Part shown: positions 1-7,329 of the stretch, piece after piece | Numbering within the stretch: position 1 is the first letter of the stretch | Layout of the letters: each line of letters starts with the position of its first letter | From: JBCCFW01 sp039029535 | Lineage (GTDB): Bacteria > Acidobacteriota > JBCCFW01 | DNA: 14,389 nucleotides | NCBI GenBank assembly: GCA_039029535.1 | Contig: JBCCFW010000184.1 | Span: 1 to 14,389 of the forward strand | Direction: 5' to 3' | Translations under genes and position numbers: made by a program | The notes under the pieces: model-generated | Seen by the model: only the letters and a program-made list of their open reading frames with translations | Databases searched by the model: none | What the model was told of the DNA's origin: nothing

Positions 1-42
1 CGGGAAGGAGGCCAATCGGCCCCTCGCGTGCGAGGATCCAAG

Positions 43-50
43 AAGGAGGT
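43..50 (+). promoter_or_regulatory. Strong ribosome binding site setting the start of the first gene
   Basis: AAGGAGGT is a perfect complement to the 16S rRNA 3' end. It lies 7 bases before the GTG at 58 and overlaps the in-frame GTG at 49. It lies downstream of the in-frame GTG at 28, so it cannot serve that start. It therefore selects GTG 58. A second purine-rich stretch, GGAAGGAGG at 3-11, is too far (16 bases) from GTG 28 to be a good site for it. Confidence 0.75.
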
Positions 51-57
51 GTGGCCC

Positions 58-576
58 GTGTCCTCGCAGTTCTCGCTGCCCGAGCGCAGCTACCCACGCA
101 TCGCGAACCCGGTCGTCGTGGCCGGATTGCTGCTCTGCGTGGTCTTCGGCATCTACTGGTTCAAGGGGCCGGATCGGGTCGTTCGCGAGCCCGAGCCGCC
201 GCTGACCCAGGAGCTCCTGTCCACCTACCTCGACATCGCCTGGGACTTCCGCATCGAGCGTCGGAGGGCCCGCCTGGCGGGGTGGCATCCCGCCACGTGG
301 CACGAGTGGCCCGAGCTCTCCGCCACCCTGAAGCGGGTCGGCTGGACGATGCCCGACTACATGCGGATCGAGGGGCAGGTCGCCACGGCCCGTCTCCGGC
401 TGCAGTACCCGGAGCTCTTCGAGCGCGACGACTACCGGGACTCAGACGCCCCCCAGGAGCACCTCGACCTCGTCGAGCCGGTGCTTGCCCGGGTCCTGGA
501 GGTCCACGGCGACCTCCCCGAGATCGAGGCCCCGAACGTCCCGCCCCCCACGACGCAGCCCGCCGCGGGTCTCTAG
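58..576 (+). CDS. Small single-pass membrane protein of unknown function
   Basis: I do not recognise this 172-residue protein. The GTG start at 58 is chosen because of the perfect Shine-Dalgarno 7 bases upstream. Residues 1-17 are polar, residues 18-35 form one hydrophobic helix (from PVVVAGLLLC to the YWF at 33-35), and no signal-peptidase site follows, so it is probably an N-terminal membrane anchor. The remaining ~135 residues are soluble, rich in Trp, Arg and Glu (four Trp between roughly residues 62 and 98), and end in a Pro-rich tail (PNVPPPTTQP). Charges on the two sides of the helix are balanced, so topology is uncertain. The gene converges on the M20 peptidase, with only 46 bases between the stops and no convincing terminator hairpin. 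What lies upstream of it is outside the window. The coding call is supported by the start site, the helix and strong GC at third codon positions. Confidence 0.75.
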   Translation: MSSQFSLPERSYPRIANPVVVAGLLLCVVFGIYWFKGPDRVVREPEPPLTQELLSTYLDIAWDFRIERRRARLAGWHPATWHEWPELSATLKRVGWTMPDYMRIEGQVATARLRLQYPELFERDDYRDSDAPQEHLDLVEPVLARVLEVHGDLPEIEAPNVPPPTTQPAAGL

Positions 577-622
577 CCCCCCCTCTAGTAAAGAAGGCGC
601 GCCTCCCCCTACTGGACTGGAG

Positions 623-1867
623 TCAGCCCTGGGCCGGTGGCTCCGAGAGCCGCGCCAGCACCTCGGCCGCGATGAGCGACGCGGCGCGCAGGGCCGGGAT
701 GCTGGAGTGCTCGGTGCTGGTGTGGATGCCGTGGGTCACCGGCCCCAGCCCGCAAATGGCGGGCGTGCCGACGGCAGCAGCGTTGGCCGCGTCCGAGGCC
801 CCTCCCCTCGCGATGGGCTCCGCCTCCCAGCCGAGGTCCGCGGTGGCCTCGCACACCGTGCGTGACAGGACCTCGCTCTCCGACGTCGGCTCGAGTGTCG
901 GCCAGAGCACGCCGCCCCCGGGCTCCAGCTCGCAGGTCACTGCGCGGCCCAGCTCGGCGTTGACGTTCTCCTCCCGCTGGAGGATGTCCTTGATCGCGCG
1001 AGCGGTGGCCTCACCGGTCTCCGCGGTGGCGAAGCGGAAGTCGATCTCGCCCGCCGCCACCGGCGCGACCGTGTTCACCGAGCGTCCGCCCGACACGAGC
1101 CCGACGTTGGTGGTGACGCCGCTGTCGTAGTCGGTGAGGGCGTGGACGTCGACGACCTTCCGGGCGAGCGCCTCGATGGCCGACGCCCCCTTGTCGTGGG
1201 CTCCGCCCGAGTGTGCCGCGACACCTCTCAGGTGAAAAAATTCGCGACCGCAACCCTTGCGACGGATCACGTGTTGGATGATCGAGTGGCGTTCCACCGA
1301 CTCCTCTGGCCGGTGGAACGCGGGCTCGAAGCCGAGGGCGAGGTCGCAGGGCGCGGCGAGCTCGCGGAGCAAGCCGCGGGAGCTGTGACTCCCGACCTCC
1401 TCGTCGCTGTTGAGCGCGACGAGGAGCTCGAGGTCGTCGAGACGTCCCTGGTCGGCCAGCAGGGCGGCTGCAGTGAGGATGGTCACGACCCCGCCCTTGA
1501 TGTCCCCCACGCCCGGGCCGTGGAGCAGGTCACCGTCGACCCGCAGCGTCGACGGCCCCTCGTCGGCCGGGAACACCGTGTCGAGGTGAGCGATGAGCAT
1601 GGCCTTGCGCGCACCGGGACGGCCGGCTCGACGCGCGACCAGGTGGGCGGCCCGGGGGCGGGGGCTGTCGGCGGGCGTGATGAGGAGCTCCTCGACCACG
1701 AAACCCAGCTCTTCGAACACCGGTCGGAGAATCGCCCGCTCGGCGTCGATCCCCGGCAAGTTGTCGAAGTGGCTGTTCGTGTCCACGAGCCGCCGGAGCA
1801 ATTCGAGACGGTCGTCCCGCTGACCCTGCCAGCTCTCCTCCAGCCTCTCGACATCCAGCCTGAGCAC
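623..1867 (-). CDS. M20-family zinc metallopeptidase (carboxypeptidase G2/ArgE/DapE-like)
   Basis: This complete 414-residue protein is a co-catalytic zinc hydrolase that would cleave a peptide or acyl-amino-acid bond. The family's active-site blocks are all visible: HLDT with His94 and Asp96, GDIKGG with bridging Asp122, NSDEE with the general base Glu156 and metal ligand Glu157, Glu181 in GFEP, and the C-terminal His382 in HGIHTSTE. The inserted dimerisation domain is present, with its GVAAHSGG motif at about 215-222. The length is normal for the family. There is no signal peptide, so it should act in the cytoplasm. The start is a GTG with an AGGAAG site 10 bases upstream. It is transcribed away from the amidohydrolase operon across a shared 122-base region. 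The pattern is closest to the carboxypeptidase G2-type branch. The exact substrate (folate-like, acyl-amino acid or dipeptide) cannot be told from the sequence. Confidence 0.92.
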   Translation of the reverse strand: MLRLDVERLEESWQGQRDDRLELLRRLVDTNSHFDNLPGIDAERAILRPVFEELGFVVEELLITPADSPRPRAAHLVARRAGRPGARKAMLIAHLDTVFPADEGPSTLRVDGDLLHGPGVGDIKGGVVTILTAAALLADQGRLDDLELLVALNSDEEVGSHSSRGLLRELAAPCDLALGFEPAFHRPEESVERHSIIQHVIRRKGCGREFFHLRGVAAHSGGAHDKGASAIEALARKVVDVHALTDYDSGVTTNVGLVSGGRSVNTVAPVAAGEIDFRFATAETGEATARAIKDILQREENVNAELGRAVTCELEPGGGVLWPTLEPTSESEVLSRTVCEATADLGWEAEPIARGGASDAANAAAVGTPAICGLGPVTHGIHTSTEHSSIPALRAASLIAAEVLARLSEPPAQG

Positions 1868-1989
1868 GACGACCCCGCTTCCTGAGGACCGCGATCGGCC
1901 TCTCGACCACCATGCCTCAGTTCGGGGCAGAACGCCGCCGACCGCATGGCATCATTTCGGGACTCATCCCCCGAGAGGAGCCTCCCGCC
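1868..1989. promoter_or_regulatory. Divergent intergenic region, probable promoters of peptidase gene and amidohydrolase operon
   Basis: This is the only sizeable gene-free stretch in the window and the only place upstream of the eight-gene array where a promoter could sit outside coding sequence. I could not find a convincing -35/-10 pair on either strand. Two weak inverted repeats are present: GTTC-N6-GAAC at 1920-1933, with 10 of 14 positions symmetric, and CCATGC/GCATGG arms at 1910-1915 and 1944-1949. Either could be an operator or chance. An upstream in-frame ATG at 1912 could extend the first amidohydrolase gene, but it is not favoured because it would bury the signal peptide. Confidence 0.5.
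1973..1980 (+). promoter_or_regulatory. Ribosome binding site supporting a TTG start
   Basis: GAGAGGAG ends 9 bases before the TTG at 1990. From that TTG the protein begins directly with a clean Sec signal peptide. The in-frame ATG at 1912 would add 26 polar, Arg-rich residues in front of it and would place this purine-rich site inside the coding region. Confidence 0.65.
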
Positions 1990-3537
1990 TTGCTCGCCCC
2001 TGCTCGCCTGTTACCGGCCTGCGCGCTCGCCCTCTGCCTGGCGTGGCCTGTCAGCGCCGACGACCGAAACCTGCCCGGACGCGTCCGCCGGGCCGCTGCC
2101 GCCAAGGGAGACGATCCCGGCCAAGCGGACACCGGCGGCCGAGGCAAGCGCTCGAAGCGCAAGAAAGCCGACGCCGACGCGCCCCCCGACGAGCCTCTGA
2201 CCTGGTTGCGGGTCGGCGCCGTGCACCTCGGCGACGGCACCGTCCACGCGCCGGGGGAGCTGCTGCTCTCCGGCAAGAAGGTCCATGAGGTCGGCTCCTC
2301 GCTCGAGCCCGACGAGGACCGCGCGGTGCGACGGCTCGACTGGCCCGACGCCGTCATCACGCCCCCGCTGGTCGACCCGGCCGTCCTCGTGCCGCTGGGC
2401 AGCGGCGAGCAGCGGGGCGCCGTCGGCAACGCGGCGCTCACCACGAAGGACGCTCGCGACTCCCACGACCCCTGGCTCAAGGAGCTGCGGGGACGCGGCG
2501 TGGACGCCGTGACCCTGGTGCCGGACGGCGCCGGAAGCTTCCACGGTCGCGCCGTCACCATCGGCACGAAGGGACCGGGGGCCAAGGGGGCACCCGTGCT
2601 CGTCGCGGAGGCGGGGCTCATCACGTCACTGACCTCCGGCAGCGGAAGCTCGGCCGGTCGTGCGGCCGCCCGCGCCCGACTCGAGGCCGAGCTCGAGAAC
2701 GCCGCGCGCTACTCCAAGAAGTGGAAGGAGTACCGCAAGCAGGAGAAAGCCGACGAGGGCAAGAAGCAGGACCAGCTCGATCGTGAGAAGCGCGAGCAGC
2801 AGCGCGAGGCAGAGCGTCGCAAGAGAGGCAAGACTCCGCGCATCGAGCTGAAGAAGCGGGTCAAGAAGCCCAACCGCAACGAGGGTCAGGAGATCCTCGT
2901 GAAGGTCCTCGAGAAGAAGGTGCCGCTGCGTCTCCTGGTCGACCGCGAGGAAGACGTCGCGACGGCGCTCGAGCTCGTGCAGCGACGCGACCTGCCGGCC
3001 GTGCTCGCCGGCTGCATCGAGTGCCGCGACTGGGCGGGCACGCTCGAGCAGTCTCAGCTCGTCGTGCTGCTCGATCCCCTCAACGAGCCGCTGCGTGAAG
3101 GCGACCGCGGCACGCCCAGCGCGGACACCATCGCCGCACTCGGTGAGGCCGAGGTTCGCATCGCCGTCACCGGCGGCGGTCGTTGGCCCGAAGGTCCCAC
3201 CTGGCTGCGAACGGCTGCCGCCGAGCTCGCCGGACGCGGGCTCGAGCCGGCCGAGGCCGTCGCCGCCATGACCGGCGAGGCCGCCGTGGCCGCCGGCCTC
3301 GTGAAGTACCCCGACCGCCTGGCCGCCGGTGAGAAGGCCGGTCTCATCATCTGGTCCGGTGACCCGCTCGACCCGAGCTCGACCATCCTGCACCGCGTGA
3401 CCGACGGCAAGGGTCTTCCCGAGCCCGAGCCCACGCCGGGTGAAGACGATGGCGACACCGAGGGCGAGGACGCCGACAGTCATTCTCAGACGGCCCCTTC
3501 CACTCAACCTGACGACGACGAGGAGGCCGACTCGTGA
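1990..3537 (+). CDS. Exported amidohydrolase-like protein lacking the metal site (array gene 1)
   Basis: This 515-residue protein begins at TTG 1990, just after a good ribosome binding site. Residues 1-23 are a Sec signal peptide with cleavage after VSA. A basic patch follows (residues 51-59, seven Lys/Arg). The composite beta domain begins near residue 72 (LRVGAVHLGDGTVH). At the position of the family's metal motif it reads TPPLVDPAVLVPL (124-136), so HxH has become AVL. Residues 235-295 form a very charged Lys/Glu/Arg helix, an enlarged form of a loop common in this family. The equivalent of the family's HRADDI block is DREEDV (318-323), without His. The usual catalytic Asp region reads AVTGGG (392-397), also without Asp. 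The C-terminal signature IIWSGDPLDPSST (453-465) is intact. The end (478-515) is a Glu/Asp-rich acidic tail. It is most likely a non-catalytic periplasmic or secreted subunit. Confidence 0.8.
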   Translation: MLAPARLLPACALALCLAWPVSADDRNLPGRVRRAAAAKGDDPGQADTGGRGKRSKRKKADADAPPDEPLTWLRVGAVHLGDGTVHAPGELLLSGKKVHEVGSSLEPDEDRAVRRLDWPDAVITPPLVDPAVLVPLGSGEQRGAVGNAALTTKDARDSHDPWLKELRGRGVDAVTLVPDGAGSFHGRAVTIGTKGPGAKGAPVLVAEAGLITSLTSGSGSSAGRAAARARLEAELENAARYSKKWKEYRKQEKADEGKKQDQLDREKREQQREAERRKRGKTPRIELKKRVKKPNRNEGQEILVKVLEKKVPLRLLVDREEDVATALELVQRRDLPAVLAGCIECRDWAGTLEQSQLVVLLDPLNEPLREGDRGTPSADTIAALGEAEVRIAVTGGGRWPEGPTWLRTAAAELAGRGLEPAEAVAAMTGEAAVAAGLVKYPDRLAAGEKAGLIIWSGDPLDPSSTILHRVTDGKGLPEPEPTPGEDDGDTEGEDADSHSQTAPSTQPDDDEEADS

Positions 3538-4652
3538 GCTCCCGCCATCCGCTTCTCACGGCGCGTGCAGGCCTCGCCGCGGCAATGCTGTTCGCGGGCA
3601 GCGTCGCAGCCGGCGCGACCGGTCTCACCTCGGAGCCCATGGGCCTGCGTCATGGCTCCATCGGTGAGCAGCGCGTCACCGCCCGCGTCTTCGACGGTCA
3701 CCACGACCTCGGCCCCTGCGAGGTCGTCGTCTCCGGTGGCCGCATCGTCTCGGTGCGTCCCGTCCATCACCTCCACGACGACGAGGTGACGGGTTGGCTC
3801 AGCCCCGGCCTCATCGACCTCGACGCGGAGATCGGCCAGGCCTGGCTCGCGGCCGAGCCGGTCGACTCGATCACCGCCGACCTCCGGGCCATCGACGCCT
3901 TCGCGCCGGAAGAGTCCGAGCTGGCGGCCTGGCGGGCCAGCGGCGTGACGAGCTGCTGGCTGTCGGCCGGTCGCTGGTCGGTGCTCGCCGGTCAAGGCGC
4001 CTGGGTGCAACCGAGTGACGACGGCCACTCGGTGCTCAGCGCCGCGGCCGGGCACGTCGGCAACCTCATCGCCGACGCCCGGGACCCGGAGCGTGCGCCC
4101 ACCTCCCTCCCGGGTCAGAGCCAGCTCCTCGCCGAGCGCCTGGGATCGTTGCGCAGCGGCGCACCGCCGCGCGTGCGCTTCGACGACACCGCGTCGCTGC
4201 GTCAGGCGCGACGTCTCCACGGCGTCCTGCCCATGGGATCGCCCGGCGCGACCGCCGAGCTCATCGAGTACCAGGGCCTGCGCTCGCTGGTGGTGACCGA
4301 CCTCGGTCCCGGCAGCGGCACCGACGCCCTGGCCGCGACGGCCCGACTGCTGGCCGATGCGAACGGACCGCGCTTCGGCTTCGGCAGCTCGTGGCTCACC
4401 GGCGGCCCACGTCAGCTCCGCAGCCTGGCCGCTCGTCTCGTGCAGGACGGCTTGTCGCGGGAGCGTGCGCTGGCCGGGCTGACCTCGGACGCCGCCGCTC
4501 TCGCGGGCTTGAGCGACCGTGGCTCGATCCGCGCTGGCGCGGTCGCCGACCTGGTGCTGTGGAGCGGCGACCCATTGCTGCCCGCTTCCCGCGCTCGCAA
4601 GGTGTGGGTGGGCGGTCGACTCGTTCACGACGAAGACGAGGTGACCCGATGA
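3534..4652 (+). CDS. Short exported amidohydrolase-like protein lacking the metal site (array gene 2)
   Basis: This 372-residue protein is the smallest of the array. The GTG start overlaps the previous stop (GTGA), with AGGAGG 7 bases upstream. The Sec signal peptide spans about residues 1-26 (cleavage near SVAA). The strand-end motif LSPGLIDLDAEIG (89-101) puts DAE where HxH should be. The conserved turn GVTSCWLSAG (137-146) matches the family's GVTxxxxxP strand. It lacks the Tyr/Trp helix and charged loop seen in most of its neighbours, so the middle of the barrel is shortened. The region that normally ends in the catalytic Asp reads FGFGSSWLTGG (281-291), without Asp. The C-terminal signature IRAGAVADLVLWSGDP (332-347) and the last strand with GGRLVH are intact. 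It is a predicted pseudoenzyme, probably a partner subunit. No direct clue to a ligand is visible. Confidence 0.8.
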   Translation: MSSRHPLLTARAGLAAAMLFAGSVAAGATGLTSEPMGLRHGSIGEQRVTARVFDGHHDLGPCEVVVSGGRIVSVRPVHHLHDDEVTGWLSPGLIDLDAEIGQAWLAAEPVDSITADLRAIDAFAPEESELAAWRASGVTSCWLSAGRWSVLAGQGAWVQPSDDGHSVLSAAAGHVGNLIADARDPERAPTSLPGQSQLLAERLGSLRSGAPPRVRFDDTASLRQARRLHGVLPMGSPGATAELIEYQGLRSLVVTDLGPGSGTDALAATARLLADANGPRFGFGSSWLTGGPRQLRSLAARLVQDGLSRERALAGLTSDAAALAGLSDRGSIRAGAVADLVLWSGDPLLPASRARKVWVGGRLVHDEDEVTR

Positions 4653-5896
4653 CGAACTCCTCGCGACGTCGCTGCGTCGCCTCACGGCTCGGCCGCCTCG
4701 CGCTCACCGCCCTGCTCGTCCTCGGCGCCACGACGGCGCTCGCCGACGACTGGCTCATCCGTGCCGCTCACTGGCACGACGGTGAGCAGGACCGCGGCGC
4801 CGGCCGACTCAAGGTCGAGGGCTCCCGCATCGCCTGGGTCGGCCCCGACAGCGGACCGCTCCCCTCCGGCGACGACGTTCTCGACGTCGCCTGGGCCATC
4901 CCCGGTCTCATCGACCTGCGCTCTGGCGCCGGTCGTCGGGGTCCACAAGAAGAGGCCTCCGAGGTCACGCCGCTGGTGCAGAGCGTCGACCTCCTCGACC
5001 CGACCTCCCCAGACTTCGAGCGCTGCCTGCGCGCCGGCATCACGACCGTCGCGGTCGAGCCCGGCAATCGGGCGGTCGTCGGTGGTCAGGTGTCGGTGCT
5101 CAAGACCGACGCCCGTCCCCTCGACCAGCGCACGCTGAACCCCGGCGCCGCCCTGTGGGTGACGCTCGGCTGGGAGTCGGTCATCGGCAACTACGCCCCG
5201 CGCAACTTCATGCCGCTGGGCTTGCACGCGCGCCGTCCCACCACCCGGATGGGCGTGGCCAGCACGCTGCGACGCGCCCTCGAGCTCGCCGAGCCGATGA
5301 GCTCGACCGAGCAGGCGGTCATCGGTCGCGCCCGCTCCGGACGCTGGCCGACCTTCATGCAAGCTCGCAAGGAGGTCGACATCCGCACCGCCCTCGGCTT
5401 CGCCGCCTCCCACGGGCTGCGACCGGTGTTGGTCGAGGCGACGGAGGCTTACCGTCACGTCGAGCTCATCGCCGAGGCGGGAGCACCGGTGGTGCTCGGT
5501 CCCTTCTACGGACAGCCACGCATCGGCGCCGAGTTCTGGGAAGGCGATGATCACCGTCTCGCCACGGCCTCGCTGCTCGCGGAGGGCGGCGTGCCAGTGG
5601 CCATCGGCACGGGTCGGCTCACCGACCCGGACGATCTCCGCACCGCCGCCTCCCTCGCTGCCCGGCACGGCCTCGACGACGACCTCGCCGTCGCCGCCAT
5701 CACCCGGGTGCCCGCCGAAATCCTCGGTCTCTCCCACCGGCTCGGTCAGCTCCGCGCCGGTTCCGACGCCGACGTCGTGCTCCTCGACGGTCCGCCGCTG
5801 TCTCCTGGCAGCCGGGTCGTCGGAGTCCTCGTCGAGGGTCGTCTCGCCTGGTCGGCCCCCTCGCTGCTCGCCCCCGCTTCGGAGTCCACGCCATGA
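4649..5896 (+). CDS. Exported amidohydrolase-like protein lacking the metal site (array gene 3)
   Basis: This 415-residue protein starts at the ATG overlapping the previous stop (ATGA), with GAGG about 7 bases upstream. A longer open frame extends back to 4391 but lies inside the previous gene. The Sec signal peptide is residues 1-32 (cleavage after ALA, before DDW). The motif IPGLIDLRSGAG (84-95) carries RSG in place of HxH. The RPTTRMG block (196-202) and the following helix match the family's substrate-loop region, but the bridging Lys expected just before it is absent. The barrel continues with RPVLVEATEAYRHVELIAEAG (258-278) and VVLGP (281-285), where catalytic members carry His residues. 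The Asp site reads AIGTGR (318-323), with no Asp. The C-terminal signature LRAGSDADVVLLDGPPLSPGS (368-388) is well kept. The fold is clearly recognisable while every metal ligand is lost. Confidence 0.82.
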   Translation: MTNSSRRRCVASRLGRLALTALLVLGATTALADDWLIRAAHWHDGEQDRGAGRLKVEGSRIAWVGPDSGPLPSGDDVLDVAWAIPGLIDLRSGAGRRGPQEEASEVTPLVQSVDLLDPTSPDFERCLRAGITTVAVEPGNRAVVGGQVSVLKTDARPLDQRTLNPGAALWVTLGWESVIGNYAPRNFMPLGLHARRPTTRMGVASTLRRALELAEPMSSTEQAVIGRARSGRWPTFMQARKEVDIRTALGFAASHGLRPVLVEATEAYRHVELIAEAGAPVVLGPFYGQPRIGAEFWEGDDHRLATASLLAEGGVPVAIGTGRLTDPDDLRTAASLAARHGLDDDLAVAAITRVPAEILGLSHRLGQLRAGSDADVVLLDGPPLSPGSRVVGVLVEGRLAWSAPSLLAPASESTP

Positions 5897-7329
5897 GCTC
5901 GCTGCGTCCTGCCCACGTCACCCTTCACGCCGTCCTGGGCCTCGTCATCTCGCTCGGTCTCCTCTCGGGCACCGTGCAGGCGGCGGGTGAGCTCCCGCAG
6001 CGGGATCACGCGATCCGAGCCAAGACGATCTACCCGATCAGCGCCGACCCCATCTCGCCGGGCGTGGTCATCGTGCAGGGTGGTCGCATCGCCGCCATGG
6101 GCGGTGAGGAAGTCGTCATCCCCGAGGGCATGGAGACCGTCGAGACCGAGGCCCTGCTGCCCGCGTTCGTCGAGGTCATGAGCCAGCGCGGTCTCGACCG
6201 CGCCTTCGAGACGCGTCCCGACTCGTCGTTCATCCGAGCCAGCGACGCGCTCAACCCGGCCTCGCTCGAGATGGACGACGCCCGCCGGGTCGGCCTGGCC
6301 ACCCTCCTGGTCACGCCGCCCCCCGGCGCCGCGCTCTCGGGTCGTGGCGTCATCCTCCATCCGCAGGGTCTCGAGATCGACTCGATGATCCTGCGCGACG
6401 ACGCCTACATGTCCCTCTCGCTGCAACCGCGTGGCGGCGTCTCCCGGATGGGTCATCTCGCGCGCCTGCGCAAGATCCTCTCCGACGGTCGTCGCGAGCT
6501 GGAGGAGCGCGAGAAGCGGGACGGCCGGCGTCGTCACCACCGCAGCGACGAGATCCCTCCCGAGAAGCAGGCGCTCTACTCACTCCTGGAAGGCGAGATC
6601 CCGGCGCTGGTCGACTGCAACACGGCCGCCGACGTCGCGACCGCCTTCGCGCTCGCCCGCGAGTACGGCTTCGAGGTCACGCCGGTGATCGAGCCCGAAT
6701 GCTGGCGTGCCATCGAGCTGCTGGCGGTCAACCGCGTCACCGCCATCATCGGCCCGCGCCTGACGACCTGGGAGATCCTCCCCGACGGCACGCGTCATCA
6801 CGTCGACCTCCCCTCGCTGCTGCACGAGGCCGGCGTGCCCTTCTGCATGAGCACCGACCCGCGCGAGCTCGCGGCCCAGCATCCCTGGTACCTCGCGGCG
6901 CGCTGCGTCCGCTCGGGCGTGCCGGAAGACGTGGCCCTGGCGGCGGTCACCCGCAACCCGGCCGAGCTGCTCGGCTTCGAGGGGAGCAAGGGCGTGATTC
7001 AGGTCGGCGCCGATGCCGACCTCGTCCTGCTGTCGGACCAGCCCTTCTCGGGTCGGGCCTTCGTCGACTCGCTGCTCATCAAGGGCACCCGCGTCTACCA
7101 CCGCGACGCCGACACCAAGCTCAACCGACTGTTCGGTCGCGCGCACGAGCCGCCCATGCTCGTCATCGAGTCCGACCACCCCGAAGACCCGCGCACCGAG
7201 GACTGGGAGCAGCTCGAGCACGACCTCCAGGCGCTCGGCCCCTCGCCGGGTGAGGCCGACATCCGCTGGCCCGCCCCCATCAGCCCGCCCAAGGAGCCGC
7301 ACACCCACGACCACGGAGAGGACAAGTGA
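5893..7329 (+). CDS. Exported amidohydrolase-like protein, HxH lost but catalytic Asp position kept (array gene 4)
   Basis: This 478-residue protein starts at ATG 5893 (ATGA overlap) with GGAG 8 bases upstream. The Sec signal peptide is residues 1-30 (cleavage near VQA). The motif LLPAFVEVMSQRG (88-100) has MSQ instead of HxH. LATLLVTPPPGAALSGRGVIL (135-155) matches the family strand and its glycine loop. A charged linker with clustered Arg/Glu/Lys (190-225) precedes IPALVDCNTAADVATAFAL (236-254), where catalytic relatives have His. Unlike array genes 1-3, it keeps STD (320-322) at the position of the catalytic Asp. The C-terminal signature VGADADLVLLSDQP (371-384) is intact. A further 70-residue acidic, Pro-rich extension ends in HTHDHGEDK, a possible small metal-binding tail. 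One retained ligand suggests either more recent loss or a structural role for that Asp. Confidence 0.82.
   Translation: MSSLRPAHVTLHAVLGLVISLGLLSGTVQAAGELPQRDHAIRAKTIYPISADPISPGVVIVQGGRIAAMGGEEVVIPEGMETVETEALLPAFVEVMSQRGLDRAFETRPDSSFIRASDALNPASLEMDDARRVGLATLLVTPPPGAALSGRGVILHPQGLEIDSMILRDDAYMSLSLQPRGGVSRMGHLARLRKILSDGRRELEEREKRDGRRRHHRSDEIPPEKQALYSLLEGEIPALVDCNTAADVATAFALAREYGFEVTPVIEPECWRAIELLAVNRVTAIIGPRLTTWEILPDGTRHHVDLPSLLHEAGVPFCMSTDPRELAAQHPWYLAARCVRSGVPEDVALAAVTRNPAELLGFEGSKGVIQVGADADLVLLSDQPFSGRAFVDSLLIKGTRVYHRDADTKLNRLFGRAHEPPMLVIESDHPEDPRTEDWEQLEHDLQALGPSPGEADIRWPAPISPPKEPHTHDHGEDK

Noticed and set aside
577..622. AGGCGCGCCT palindrome between the convergent genes as a terminator
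   Set aside because: The stem would be only five base pairs with no loop and no T-run, so it is a chance restriction-site-like palindrome.
51..1130. A 359-codon plus-strand frame spanning the first gene and the opposite strand of the peptidase gene
   Set aside because: It overlaps two better-supported genes in other frames, has Arg/Pro/Ala-rich composition and shows no domain.
1912..1989. ATG at 1912 as the start of array gene 1
   Set aside because: It would place 26 polar residues before the signal peptide. TTG 1990 has a ribosome binding site at 1973-1980 and gives a standard Sec signal.
2626..5737. Long antisense open frames (2626-3507, 3504-4685 and 4682-5737 on the minus strand), as well as 9536-10960, 10957-11982 and 12036-13211
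   Set aside because: They lie fully opposite well-supported genes, their products are low-complexity Gly/Arg/Ala/Val-rich with no motifs, and such frames are expected from high GC at third codon positions. Their apparent end-to-end order only mirrors the overlaps of the real genes.
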